A stretch of 64,000 nucleotides of DNA from Hoeflea_A sp040932035 (lineage in GTDB: Bacteria; Pseudomonadota; Alphaproteobacteria; Rhizobiales; Rhizobiaceae), in contig NZ_JBFRBB010000003.1 of NCBI RefSeq assembly GCF_040932035.1, positions 558,001-622,000 of the forward strand. The letters are read 5' to 3'. The translations under genes and the position numbers were made by a program. The notes beneath the pieces were generated by a model. That model did not search any database. It saw only the letters and a list, made by a program, of their open reading frames with translations, and had not been told where the DNA came from. Below are positions 18,065 through 26,400 of this stretch, piece after piece. Positions within the stretch are counted from its first letter, which is position 1. The number at the start of each line of letters is the position of its first letter.

Positions 18065-19072
18065 ATGGCTGATCAGGTGCTGAGCCTGGATGAGGTTAAA
18101 ACGCTTGCGCAATCTGCGCTAGAAGGCGCCGGTGCCAGCGCGCAAAACGCTGCCTCGGTGGCGCGTTCCACCGTCCTTGCCGAACGCGACGGCATCCGCA
18201 GTCACGGCCTTCTTTATGTGCCGATTTATGCCGAGCATGTTCTGTGCGGAAAGGCCGACGGCAACGCTGTGCCCGAGGTCGCACAACCGCGTCCCGGTGC
18301 CGTTTGCGTCGATGCAAAATGCGGATTTGCCCATCCGGCGATAGATGCCGGTTGGCAACCTCTGTGTGAGGCGGCGCGCGCCAACGGAATTGCCGCATTG
18401 ACCATCTACAACTCGTATAATTGCGGTGTGCTCGGGCACCACGCAGAGCGACTGGCCGAACACGGTCTTGTCGGCCTTTGCTTCACGCATGCTCCCGCGT
18501 CAATTGCGCCCACGGGCGGCAGCAGGCCGGTCGTCGGGACCAATCCGTTTGCGCTTGCCGTTCCCGATGGCGAGGGAAATGCGGCGCTCGTGATCGATCA
18601 GTCCGCGAGCGTGATTGCGAAATCGGAAATCATGCTGCGCGCAAAGGCGGGCGAGCCAATCGAACCCGACTGGGCGCTCGATGCCGACGGACGGCCAACG
18701 ACCGATGCGCAACTGGCGCTGAAGGGCTCAATGCTGCCGGCGGGCGGGTACAAGGGTTTTGGCATCGGGCTGCTCGTTGAAATCATGGCCTCCTGTCTTT
18801 CGGGTGCTGTCTCCAGTGTCGATGCAAGCCCCTTTTCCGGTACTGCCGGCGGTCCGCCGAAAACCGGCCAATGCCTGATCGCCATAGATCCCGGCGCTTT
18901 TTCCGGTGATGTTTTTTACCAGCGCATCGCTGCCCTGGTTGAGGAAATTGGCGGGCAGGAGGGGTCCCGGGTCCCCGGCGCACGGCGCAAGGAAAACAGC
19001 CGGCGATTGGTCGAGCAGGGTGTCAGTGTCGATGAGGCCCTGATTGAGCGGATCCGCGGCTTTTCCTGTTGA
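18065..19072 (+). CDS. Ldh-family (malate/L-lactate dehydrogenase type 2) NAD(P)H oxidoreductase
   Basis: A 335-residue member of the LDH2/MDH2 fold, which includes delta1-pyrroline-2-carboxylate/piperideine-2-carboxylate reductases, ureidoglycolate dehydrogenase and sulfolactate dehydrogenase. Family features are RDGIRSHGLLYVPIYAEHV near residue 42, the conserved GHHAERLAEHGL, and a cofactor region with GGSRPVVGTNPFALAVP. The C-terminus has GGYKGFGIGLLVEIMA. With a KGSADH-like enzyme in the operon, reduction of a cyclic imino acid to proline or pipecolate is the most economical guess. Its stop directly abuts the stop of the convergent xanthine dehydrogenase-type gene. Confidence 0.82.
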   Translation: MADQVLSLDEVKTLAQSALEGAGASAQNAASVARSTVLAERDGIRSHGLLYVPIYAEHVLCGKADGNAVPEVAQPRPGAVCVDAKCGFAHPAIDAGWQPLCEAARANGIAALTIYNSYNCGVLGHHAERLAEHGLVGLCFTHAPASIAPTGGSRPVVGTNPFALAVPDGEGNAALVIDQSASVIAKSEIMLRAKAGEPIEPDWALDADGRPTTDAQLALKGSMLPAGGYKGFGIGLLVEIMASCLSGAVSSVDASPFSGTAGGPPKTGQCLIAIDPGAFSGDVFYQRIAALVEEIGGQEGSRVPGARRKENSRRLVEQGVSVDEALIERIRGFSC

Positions 19073-21412
19073 TCACGACATTTGTCCGGCGCTCTGCCGC
19101 TTTTGAGCCAAGGCGTTGACTATGCGCTCTGGCGTAATAGGCATCTGATAGACCCGAACACCAATGGCGTCGGCGATTGCGTTTGCAACGGCCGGTGCAA
19201 CGGGCGTGATGGCCGGCTCGCCGATGCCCTTGGCGCCGAACGGCCCAATTCCGCTTCGCGATTCAAGGATGATGCTTTCGACCCTTGGCATATCCATGGA
19301 TGTCGGCATCAGATATTCGCTGAGGGAAGGGGTTATCAGCCTGCCCTCTTCGTAGAGCATTTCTTCGCTCAACGCGAAACCCTGCCCGTTCTGCGCCCCG
19401 CCTTCAATCTGGCCTTCCACCGCCGCGCGATTGATGCACTGCCCGATGTCGTGTGCCGCGATGCTTCTCAGTACGCACACCTCACCGGTTTCCGTATCGA
19501 CGGACACCTCGACCGCATGGGCGCCATATACATAGTCCGGGTGGGCCTGTCCTTGCCCGGTTTCCGGATCGAGATTGTCCTGCATTGTCTGGTGAAACAT
19601 TGCCAGTTCCGTCCGGCTTATGCCCTCATCTCTGCAGATTTTTGCAAGGGCGCCCAGGCTCATTGAAAGACCGGGATTCGATTTTGCCGCCACCGTACCG
19701 TCAGCCATTTCAATCTCATCCTGCCGTACGTCAAACGCCTGTGCGGCCCGGTGTGTCAACCGGGTGCGTATGGCCTCGGCCGCCTTTTTGGTGGCGTTGC
19801 CGGTCATGTACAGAGTGCGGGTTGCGGCGGTTCTTCCGGACATTGGCGTCACGGCCGAGTCGGTGGAGTAAACGGTCACCTTATCAAGTGAAACGCCCAA
19901 AATTTCCGCTGCAATCTGGCAGAGGGCAGATACCTGTCCCGCGCCAATATCCGCGACGCCTGACCGCACAATAACGGTTCCGTCCAGTTCCACGCCAACC
20001 CAGGCTTCGGAGGAGTCGTCGAGAAAACTCAGGCGGCCGTAGCTTTGCTGATAGGCGGCAATCCCGCGTCCGATCTTTACGGGGCCTTGTGCGGGCTTTG
20101 CGCGACCACCGATTGCCTTCCACGCAAGATCCACGCATTGTTCGGTCCAGATTGCACCGGGCGGGACAAATCCGGTGGCAACCGGATCGCCGGTCCGCAG
20201 ATAGTTGAGCCGGCGGAATTCGATCGGGTCCATCTCCAGGACCTTTGCCACTTCTTCCATCTGCTGCTCATAGGCGGCGCAGGCCTGCATGGCGCCATAG
20301 CCGCGAAAGGCGCTCGTATACATGTTGTTTGTCGCAACGGCGCGAGCGCGAACATTCAGATTGTCGATCCGGTAGGGTCCGGGCGAAGCGACCGCCGCAT
20401 ACAGCAACACATAGGGGCTGAGATAAAGATAGGCGCCGGAGTCCGCGATGATTTCGACGTCGAGTCCGCAGATCGTTCCGTCTTTCATCACGCCGGTCTT
20501 GTATCGAAGAATGAGTGGGTGACGTTTGCCGTGACCGACAAATGAATCTTCCCGGCTATATTCAAGTCGTACGGGGCGTCCCGTCTTCCTGGCCATCACA
20601 GCCAGGAATTTCTCAAGTGTGCAGTCTTCCTTGCCCCCGAAACCGCCGCCGACGAGCGCACCGCGAATGCGCACCTTGTTGTGGGGAACACCGATGGCAT
20701 CCGCGATCGCCCGGAAATGGGCGATATCCTGGGTGCATACCCTGATGTTGACCACATCGTTCTCGTCAACCCATGCCAGCCCGGCCTCCGGCTCAAGAAA
20801 GGCATGTTCCTGGAAGGGTGTCCTGAACGTGTTTTCTATAATAAAATCAGCATTTTCCAGCGCTGCGGCGGCATCACCTTTGCGGATCTTGCGCTCCGCC
20901 ACGATATTGCTGTTTCCCTGAATGACGGGAGCCCCGGGTTTCATGGCTTCAAGCGGGTCGTAAACACCGCGAACGGGCTTCAGCTCGAATTCAACCAGTT
21001 GCCTGGCTTGCTCTGCTATGTCGCGGGATTCGGCTGCAATCAGCGCCAACGGCTCGCCGTAATAACGTATGCGCTCAGCGGCCAGTATCGGCGATTCAGT
21101 ATCCGCACCGTTCGTTCTGTCCTGACCGGAAATTTCCTCCTGAACGTCTGGAGTCGGCATATCCGCAGCCGTCAATATTTCAACCACGCCTTTCAGTGCA
21201 CGGGCTTTTTCAACGTCCAGGGCTACCAGAATTGCACTGGCTACATTTGCGCGCACGACACACATATGCAGCATGCCCGGCATGGTGTGGTCACCCGCAA
21301 AGCGCGTGCTTCCGAAAACCTTTCCGGGTGCGTCGGTGCGCGGCAGGGGCTTGCCGATCTGGCTGCGTTTTACGTTTGGCGCGGTCTGGTCCGGATAGTC
21401 GACGCAGGTCAA
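19073..21412 (-). CDS. Xanthine dehydrogenase-family molybdopterin-binding (large) subunit
   Basis: A 779-residue Mo hydroxylase catalytic subunit. It has the aldehyde oxidase a/b-hammerhead N-domain (PGKVFGSTRFAGDH), the Mo-cofactor region with GALVGGGFGGKEDCT and AFRGYGAMQACAAYE, and the catalytic glutamate E732 in GAKGIGEPA. The frame starts at a TTG (21412-21410) that overlaps the stop of the 2Fe-2S gene by 4 nt. With the other two subunits it hydroxylates a carbon next to a ring nitrogen or an aldehyde, passing electrons Mo to 2Fe-2S to FAD. The substrate (purine, nicotinate-like, aldehyde) cannot be determined. Confidence 0.92.
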   Translation of the reverse strand: MTCVDYPDQTAPNVKRSQIGKPLPRTDAPGKVFGSTRFAGDHTMPGMLHMCVVRANVASAILVALDVEKARALKGVVEILTAADMPTPDVQEEISGQDRTNGADTESPILAAERIRYYGEPLALIAAESRDIAEQARQLVEFELKPVRGVYDPLEAMKPGAPVIQGNSNIVAERKIRKGDAAAALENADFIIENTFRTPFQEHAFLEPEAGLAWVDENDVVNIRVCTQDIAHFRAIADAIGVPHNKVRIRGALVGGGFGGKEDCTLEKFLAVMARKTGRPVRLEYSREDSFVGHGKRHPLILRYKTGVMKDGTICGLDVEIIADSGAYLYLSPYVLLYAAVASPGPYRIDNLNVRARAVATNNMYTSAFRGYGAMQACAAYEQQMEEVAKVLEMDPIEFRRLNYLRTGDPVATGFVPPGAIWTEQCVDLAWKAIGGRAKPAQGPVKIGRGIAAYQQSYGRLSFLDDSSEAWVGVELDGTVIVRSGVADIGAGQVSALCQIAAEILGVSLDKVTVYSTDSAVTPMSGRTAATRTLYMTGNATKKAAEAIRTRLTHRAAQAFDVRQDEIEMADGTVAAKSNPGLSMSLGALAKICRDEGISRTELAMFHQTMQDNLDPETGQGQAHPDYVYGAHAVEVSVDTETGEVCVLRSIAAHDIGQCINRAAVEGQIEGGAQNGQGFALSEEMLYEEGRLITPSLSEYLMPTSMDMPRVESIILESRSGIGPFGAKGIGEPAITPVAPAVANAIADAIGVRVYQMPITPERIVNALAQKRQSAGQMS

Positions 21413-21897
21413 GACTTTCCCCCTTCTTCACGCATGAGCAGAGCGGCATGTTTTACGGCGTCAAGGATTTTGGCGTATCCGGTGCAACGGCATAAATTGC
21501 CGCTGAGCGCCATCCGGATGTCGTCGTCGGTGGGGTCGGTAACTTCCTCAAGAAATCCCTTGGCCGCCACAATCATACCCGGGGAACAATATCCACACTG
21601 GGCGGCGCCGAGATCAATGAATGCAGTTTGCAGGGGATGTGGATCCTGCGCATTTCCAAGGCCGGAAACGGTGGTGATTTCGGAGCCCTCGCACATCCAT
21701 GCCAGGGTCAGGCAACTGTCCAGCGCTACCCCGTCAACAAGCACCGCACAGGCACCGCAGTCGCCCTTTTCACATCCTCGCTTGACTTCGACATGACCGA
21801 GGTCCCGCAATGCTTCGAGCAGGGTTCGATGGGCGGGTACGTTGATCTCTTCGTTGCGGCCGTTGATGCACAGCGTTACTGGTTTGCTGTTTGACAT
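21409..21897 (-). CDS. Xanthine dehydrogenase-family 2Fe-2S subunit
   Basis: A 162-residue electron-transfer subunit carrying two [2Fe-2S] clusters. The plant-ferredoxin cluster is in GCEKGDCGACAVLVDG, with a further cysteine in LDSCL. The second cluster is in QCGYCSPGM and SGNLCRCTGYAKI. The ATG at 21897 was chosen because it follows GAGGAG and begins the domain; an upstream in-frame extension to 22041 lies within the FAD-subunit gene. It is placed between the FAD subunit (13-nt gap) and the Mo subunit (4-nt overlap), the common small-subunit position. Confidence 0.95.
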   Translation of the reverse strand: MSNSKPVTLCINGRNEEINVPAHRTLLEALRDLGHVEVKRGCEKGDCGACAVLVDGVALDSCLTLAWMCEGSEITTVSGLGNAQDPHPLQTAFIDLGAAQCGYCSPGMIVAAKGFLEEVTDPTDDDIRMALSGNLCRCTGYAKILDAVKHAALLMREEGGKS

Positions 21898-21910
21898 GGC
21901 TACCAACTCC

Positions 21911-22768
21911 TCACGCAAGCCTGTTCCATGCTTGTAAAAGCAGACGGCCCACAAGGACCTGAACGCAGTGACGGCGATAGACAGCGCTCGCGCGGACATC
22001 ATCAATGGGATTACACTGAGCCGCGGCCTGCTCAGCGGCATCTGCTATCAGCGTTTCGCTGAGTATTTGCCCCTCAAGCAGCTGTTCCGGTTCTTTTGCG
22101 CGGACGACACAGGGCGCAACGGCGCCAAGCGCAATGCGGGCCCCGGCGCACTTTCCATTCGACATGCTCAGGGTAACGGCAACACTCGTAACGGTGATGG
22201 CATCGCCTTTGCGCCGCGCCAGTTTGTAAAACATGTTGACGCTATTGCGCGGAAGCTGGGCCCAGGAAATCCGGGTGATCAGTTCGTCGGGACGCCGGAT
22301 GTCCTGTTTATAACCTTGATAATAGTCGGCCAGCGCAACGGTTCTGTTTCCTGACGAACCGGCAAGCGTCACTTCGGCGTCCAGCGACATGAGCGGAGGG
22401 ATCAAGTCGGCCGCGGGCGAAGCGCAGGCGATATTGCCGCCGACCGTTCCGGCGTTGCGAACCATCTGACCTGCAAAAACCCGTGCAGCCTCAATCAGCG
22501 AGGGGCCTGAATTCGCAATCTCCGGTGACTGCAACAGGTCGCTTATGGTTGTGCGGGCGCCGACAACGGTTTTTTCTCCGTCAAAACTGATCCCCCGCAA
22601 TCCGGTGACACGACCAAGGGCAACGACGCGTTTCGGCCTTTCCCGCTGAGACCGCACATCAACCAGTAAATTGGTTCCGCCGGCCAGCGGCGTGCTTTCC
22701 ATGTCGGACAGGACGTTCAGGGCGTCTTCCAAACTGTCAGGCATATGCAAGTCGAATTCACGAGACAT
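21911..22768 (-). CDS. Xanthine dehydrogenase-family FAD-binding subunit
   Basis: A 285-residue subunit with the PCMH-type FAD fold: TPLAGGTNLLVDVRSQ, then NAGTVGGNIACASPAADLIP in the flavin site, and a CO-dehydrogenase flavoprotein C-terminal domain. The start was placed at the ATG at 22768 (MSREFDLHMPDS). The longer frame to 22879 would run through the LysR palindrome. No strong Shine-Dalgarno is visible. It is the first gene of the three-subunit operon, transcribed away from the LysR gene. Confidence 0.92.
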   Translation of the reverse strand: MSREFDLHMPDSLEDALNVLSDMESTPLAGGTNLLVDVRSQRERPKRVVALGRVTGLRGISFDGEKTVVGARTTISDLLQSPEIANSGPSLIEAARVFAGQMVRNAGTVGGNIACASPAADLIPPLMSLDAEVTLAGSSGNRTVALADYYQGYKQDIRRPDELITRISWAQLPRNSVNMFYKLARRKGDAITVTSVAVTLSMSNGKCAGARIALGAVAPCVVRAKEPEQLLEGQILSETLIADAAEQAAAQCNPIDDVRASAVYRRHCVQVLVGRLLLQAWNRLA

Positions 22769-22853
22769 TTGCTGTTGTCCGAACTTCCAAAATGCGCGCG
22801 GGATTGCATTTGGCTGGATGGAAATACTGACAATAGAGAGCTGAAATCCGCTT

Positions 22854-22874
22854 GATTTTTGAAATTCAAAAATC
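22854..22874. promoter_or_regulatory. Perfect 21-bp palindrome in the LysR/xanthine dehydrogenase divergent promoter
   Basis: Arm GATTTTTGAA at 22854-22863 and its exact complement TTCAAAAATC at 22865-22874 flank one central A. It lies 86 bp upstream of the FAD-subunit start and 51 bp upstream of the LysR start, where a LysR recognition site is expected. Binding is inferred. Confidence 0.65.
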
Positions 22875-22924
22875 CACAATATTAATTAGAAAAAATTATA
22901 AATGTATCCGATGGCCTGCCGATC

Positions 22925-23836
22925 ATGAAATCCGCGGTAAATATGAGGCATCTGCGTGCCTTCATTGCGGTTGCCCGCGAAGGCAGCTTTACCCGCGCCG
23001 CTGAGCACCTGCTGTTGTCCCAATCGGCACTCACCGTGACGATCCGCCAGCTTGAGGAACAGCTGGGGGTATCGCTGTTCAACAGGACAACCCGGCAGGT
23101 CATATTGACCGCCGACGGAGAAAACTTTCTCAGTTCTGCAGAAGAGGTGGTCGACAAATTCGACGAGGCGATCATAGGCGTGCGCCAATCGGCAGCCCAG
23201 CGCGGCGGTCAGGTATCCATTGCAGTGCTGCCGTCAATCGCCATTCGACTGTTGCCGGAAATCGTCCAGGGATTCCACGACGCCCATCCCGATATCCGCG
23301 TTACGCTGCGGGACGACAACGGGCGCGGTGTGCATCGCCAGGTACTCGACCGGGACGTGGATTTCGGTGTGAGCAATATGTGGCACCCGTATCCGGAACT
23401 TGAATTCACGCCGCTGACCACGGATCGGTTCGGTCTTGTCTGCAGGCGGGATGATCCACTGGCCAAAATCGACTCTCCCCTGAACTGGACGATGATCGAT
23501 GAAGAACGTCTGTTCGTCATGGCCGGCGACACCGGCGTCTACAAGGCCCTGCAGGAATCTGACGAGTTTACCGAGCGTTTTCAGACTCCGGCAGGCGAGG
23601 TGTTGGCCATGGTTACGTTGCTGGAAATGGTTCGTGCAGGCCTTGGCGTTACAGTCGTGCCCCAGCTTGCCCGGCCTGCTGCCAACGAGCCGGATCTGAT
23701 TTTCAGGCGTCTTTCAAATCCTGTGCTGATCCGCAAGATCTGCCTTATCCGGCGTCGCAACGAAGCTTTGTCCCCTGGCGCCCGGCGTGCCTGGGACGCC
23801 ATTCGTGCCCAGGTGCCGCGCGAAGTCGATATCTAG
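22925..23836 (+). CDS. LysR-family transcriptional regulator
   Basis: A 303-residue LysR protein with a helix-turn-helix in residues 1-65 (HLRAFIAVAREGSFTRAAEH; SQSALTVTIRQLEEQLG) and a two-lobed effector domain, including the GLGVTVVPQLA segment. It starts at the ATG at 22925; an internal ATG at 22943 is possible. It is divergent from the xanthine dehydrogenase-type operon, which it probably controls through the palindrome at 22854-22874. Related AT-rich words occur ahead of the betaine-type ABC operon downstream. Confidence 0.9.
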   Translation: MKSAVNMRHLRAFIAVAREGSFTRAAEHLLLSQSALTVTIRQLEEQLGVSLFNRTTRQVILTADGENFLSSAEEVVDKFDEAIIGVRQSAAQRGGQVSIAVLPSIAIRLLPEIVQGFHDAHPDIRVTLRDDNGRGVHRQVLDRDVDFGVSNMWHPYPELEFTPLTTDRFGLVCRRDDPLAKIDSPLNWTMIDEERLFVMAGDTGVYKALQESDEFTERFQTPAGEVLAMVTLLEMVRAGLGVTVVPQLARPAANEPDLIFRRLSNPVLIRKICLIRRRNEALSPGARRAWDAIRAQVPREVDI

Positions 23837-23857
23837 AGCAATTCAGAAATGCTCTAG
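23833..23857. terminator. CTAGAGCA / TGCTCTAG inverted repeat at the LysR gene end
   Basis: Perfect 8-bp arms at 23833-23840 and 23850-23857 flank a 9-nt loop; the left arm contains the LysR stop codon. There is no T-run. Copies of a TCTAGAGCA word are frequent at gene ends in rhizobial genomes, so it may be a terminator or a dispersed intergenic repeat. Confidence 0.5.
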
Positions 23858-24376
23858 GCATGTGCGCCCAAGCGGGGGACGCCGACCGGAACCCTATTCG
23901 GCAGATTTATTCTTCTGATCGAATAATCCATTTTATTTTTGAAATTGTTTGATTAATTCGTGTGCCCTTACTGTCTACCCACAGGACGGAACGGAAAGCG
24001 ACGCTGCCCGTTCCCGGCTGACAATCGTGTCGCCGGCCGAAAGAGAGGATTGGGCAAGGCAATTGTTAGCCGGAATGCCGGTGCCACGGCCAGCCAGCCG
24101 GAGGAACATGGCTCTGTCCTGCATATATGTCCGTTCGCCGGGAAGCGCGTTGGATGCAGGCCCGTTCTTGGGAGCAACGTCGTTAGAAACGTTGGAATGA
24201 TCCTGTAAGCACCCAACAGACAGCGGTCGCCGCGCTTACCATATGTTCAATTTTTTTGAAATCCATCTAAGATGTTTCGATTTGCCTGAAGTTCTCAATT
24301 GGAACATCTTTTAGATTGGCTGTTGATGACAGCCGGCCGGGGCGTGCTTGGGAGCCCCGCCAACGGGAGGAAACTG
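23858..24376. other. Long intergenic region upstream of the betaine-type ABC operon
   Basis: A 519-bp stretch with no convincing gene. Two overlapping short frames (23949-24208, both strands) lack homology features and ribosome sites. It holds AT-rich patches, two copies of TTTTTGAAAT (23936-23945, 24253-24262) resembling half of the LysR palindrome at 22854, and a bulged inverted repeat nearer the operon. The promoter of the ABC operon should lie here. Confidence 0.5.
24265..24316. promoter_or_regulatory. Bulged inverted repeat upstream of the betaine-type ABC operon
   Basis: ATCTAAGATGTT (24265-24276) pairs with AACATCTTTTAGAT (24303-24316), giving 6+6 matched bases with a 2-nt bulge. It sits 61 bp before the binding-protein start codon. 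It could be an operator or a 5' leader structure; neither can be separated by sequence alone. Confidence 0.4.
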
Positions 24377-25387
24377 ATGACCAAACTGACTTCACTGATC
24401 GTCGGAGCCGCGGCAATGGCGACGCTATCGCTTGGCACGGCCAACACCGCGTCGGCCACTGACTGCGGCACCGAAGACAAGATCACCATTGCGGAAATGA
24501 CCTGGCTTTCGGCCAGTTCGCTTGCCTTTATCGCCCAAAGAATTCTTGTGGACGGATATGGCTGTAACGCTGAGCTCGTGCCGGGCGATACCGTGCCGAC
24601 CGCAACATCCATGCTGAGTAAAGGCGAGCCCGATATTGCACCGGAGCTTTGGGTCTCGACCGCACAGTCGATCTGGGACCAGATGCAGGAAAAGGGCAAT
24701 GTTTACAAAGCCAATGACATTTTTGCCGGTGGCGGCGAAGAGGGCTGGTGGATCCCGGACTATGTCGCCAAGGAACACCCGCAGATCAAGACCATTTCCG
24801 ATCTGAAGGACAATTGGGAAGTCTTTGCCGATATTTCCGACCCCAACAGGGGAAGGCTTTACGGGTGCCCACCGGGCTGGGGTTGTGAGATCATCACCAA
24901 CAATCTCTACAAGGCGCTCAAGATGGAGGACACGTTCGAGCTGTTCTCGCCGGGATCGGGTGCAAACCTGAAGGCGTCCTTTGCCCGCCAGGTTACCCGC
25001 AAAAAACCGATTGTCGGCTACTACTGGGGCCCGACGGACGTTATCGGCAAGTATAATCTGGTTCGCCTAGGCATGCCCGAATACAACGCCGAAAAGTTCA
25101 CCTGTCTGACCGACAAGAACTGCGAAAATCCGCAGGTAACGGGCTGGGCGGTCGGTGAAGTGGCGATTGCCGTTGTCAGCGAACTGAAGGATAAGGCGCC
25201 CAACGTGGCCGAGTTCCTTTCAAAGATGCAGGTGCCCAATGCCGAGATCAGCGCGGTCCTTGCGTGGGGCGACGACAACAAGGCTTCGCCCGAAGAAGTG
25301 GCTGAGTATTTCCTCGTCAACTATGAATCCGTCTGGACACAGTGGGTGCCCGAGGACGTCGCCGCATCCGTGAAATCGTCGCTCTAG
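24377..25387 (+). CDS. proX: Glycine betaine/choline-type ABC transporter substrate-binding protein (OpuAC/ProX)
   Basis: A 336-residue periplasmic binding protein of the OpuAC family. The ATG at 24377 follows GGGAGGAAA and opens a Sec signal peptide ending near TANTASA. An in-frame start at 24299 adds residues ahead of the signal and was rejected. The mature protein contains TWLSASSLAFIAQRIL, WGPTDVIGKYNL and several aromatic residues suited to an aromatic cage for quaternary amines. It is first gene of a three-gene importer. Betaine, choline, carnitine or proline betaine are all possible ligands. Confidence 0.87.
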   Translation: MTKLTSLIVGAAAMATLSLGTANTASATDCGTEDKITIAEMTWLSASSLAFIAQRILVDGYGCNAELVPGDTVPTATSMLSKGEPDIAPELWVSTAQSIWDQMQEKGNVYKANDIFAGGGEEGWWIPDYVAKEHPQIKTISDLKDNWEVFADISDPNRGRLYGCPPGWGCEIITNNLYKALKMEDTFELFSPGSGANLKASFARQVTRKKPIVGYYWGPTDVIGKYNLVRLGMPEYNAEKFTCLTDKNCENPQVTGWAVGEVAIAVVSELKDKAPNVAEFLSKMQVPNAEISAVLAWGDDNKASPEEVAEYFLVNYESVWTQWVPEDVAASVKSSL

Positions 25388-25414
25388 CGAATTCACCTGA
25401 ACCGATGATCAATT

Positions 25415-25437
25415 CCGGGGGCTGGAAACGTCCCCGG
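25415..25437 (+). promoter_or_regulatory. Hairpin with trailing T-run between binding protein and permease genes
   Basis: CCGGGG (25415-25420) and CCCCGG (25432-25437) form a GC stem with an 11-nt loop; a TTTT follows at 25439. It lies 28 nt after the binding-protein stop. It resembles a weak intrinsic terminator that would reduce permease and ATPase expression relative to the binding protein. Confidence 0.55.
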
Positions 25438-25523
25438 GTTTTGGTCAGATTTGATGGTCCTGCGGATCGCCTGCTGAGCGGCCGCACGGGCCATCCAGAA
25501 TGGCAGTGACCGGAGTGTCAGAC

Positions 25524-26396
25524 ATGACTGCAGATTTCCCCGAACTGATCGATACAAGAGCACTGCGGATCGCGATCGACGACAGCTTCAATCTGATTGT
25601 TGCGAATTACGGAGAAGCGCTGGAGATCGCATTCCTGCCGGTGCTGCGCATGTTGACGGCCATGGAGCAGTTCCTGCAGTGGCTTCCCTGGTATGTTGTC
25701 CTGATCGCACTTACGGCGCTGACGTATCAGATGGTGAGAAATATCGGCGCTACGGTCGGGACGGCCGTCATGATGTTCCTGATTGGTGTCATCGGTATCT
25801 GGGATGCCGCGATGGCAACAATCGCCCTGATGCTGACGGCGACGTTCCTCGCCATCCTTCTCGGCATTCCCATCGGCATCGTGATGTCGCGGTCCAATCC
25901 GCTGCAATCGGTTACGCTGCCGGTTCTCGACATCATGCAGACCATGCCGATCTTCGTCTATCTCATTCCGTTTGTCATGCTCTTCGGACCGGGCAAAATC
26001 CCTGCGCTCCTGGCAACGATCGTCTTTGCGATACCGCCGGTTATCCGCCTGACCAATCTCGGTATCCGGCAAGTGGATGCCGAGGTGACGGAGGCAATGA
26101 CGTCGTTCGGCGCAACGTCGAGACAACGTCTGTTCATTGCCCAGATTCCACTGGCACTGCCGACCATCATGGCCGGCATCAACCAGACAACGATGATGGC
26201 ATTGTCGATGGTGGTGATTGCGTCGATGATCGGCGCCGGCGGCCTTGGCTATCAGGTGCTTCAGGGTATTCAGCGGCTTGAAGTGAGCCGTGGCCTGCTG
26301 GCTGGCCTGGCGATTGTCTTCCTGGCCATCATTTTCGACCGTATCGCGCAGGCCTATGGCCGCCGCATGCAGCAACATCTTCACATCGGAGGATGA
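25524..26396 (+). CDS. proW: Glycine betaine/proline-type ABC transporter permease (ProW family)
   Basis: A 290-residue permease with about six membrane helices. The ATG at 25524 has GGAG eight bases upstream and is preferred over 25500, which lacks a clear ribosome site. The family N-terminal segment precedes the helices, including the QFLQWLPWYVVLIALTAL region. The ATPase-contact loop has VTEAMTSFGATSRQRLFIAQ, followed by the ProW-typical MALSMVVIASMIGAGGLG. It is 4 nt before the ATPase gene. Confidence 0.9.
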   Translation: MTADFPELIDTRALRIAIDDSFNLIVANYGEALEIAFLPVLRMLTAMEQFLQWLPWYVVLIALTALTYQMVRNIGATVGTAVMMFLIGVIGIWDAAMATIALMLTATFLAILLGIPIGIVMSRSNPLQSVTLPVLDIMQTMPIFVYLIPFVMLFGPGKIPALLATIVFAIPPVIRLTNLGIRQVDAEVTEAMTSFGATSRQRLFIAQIPLALPTIMAGINQTTMMALSMVVIASMIGAGGLGYQVLQGIQRLEVSRGLLAGLAIVFLAIIFDRIAQAYGRRMQQHLHIGG

Positions 26397-26400
26397 TGCC

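Noticed and set aside
23949..24216. Short frames on both strands in the gap before the betaine-type importer
   Set aside because: They overlap each other, have no ribosome site or recognisable domain, and lie in a likely regulatory region.
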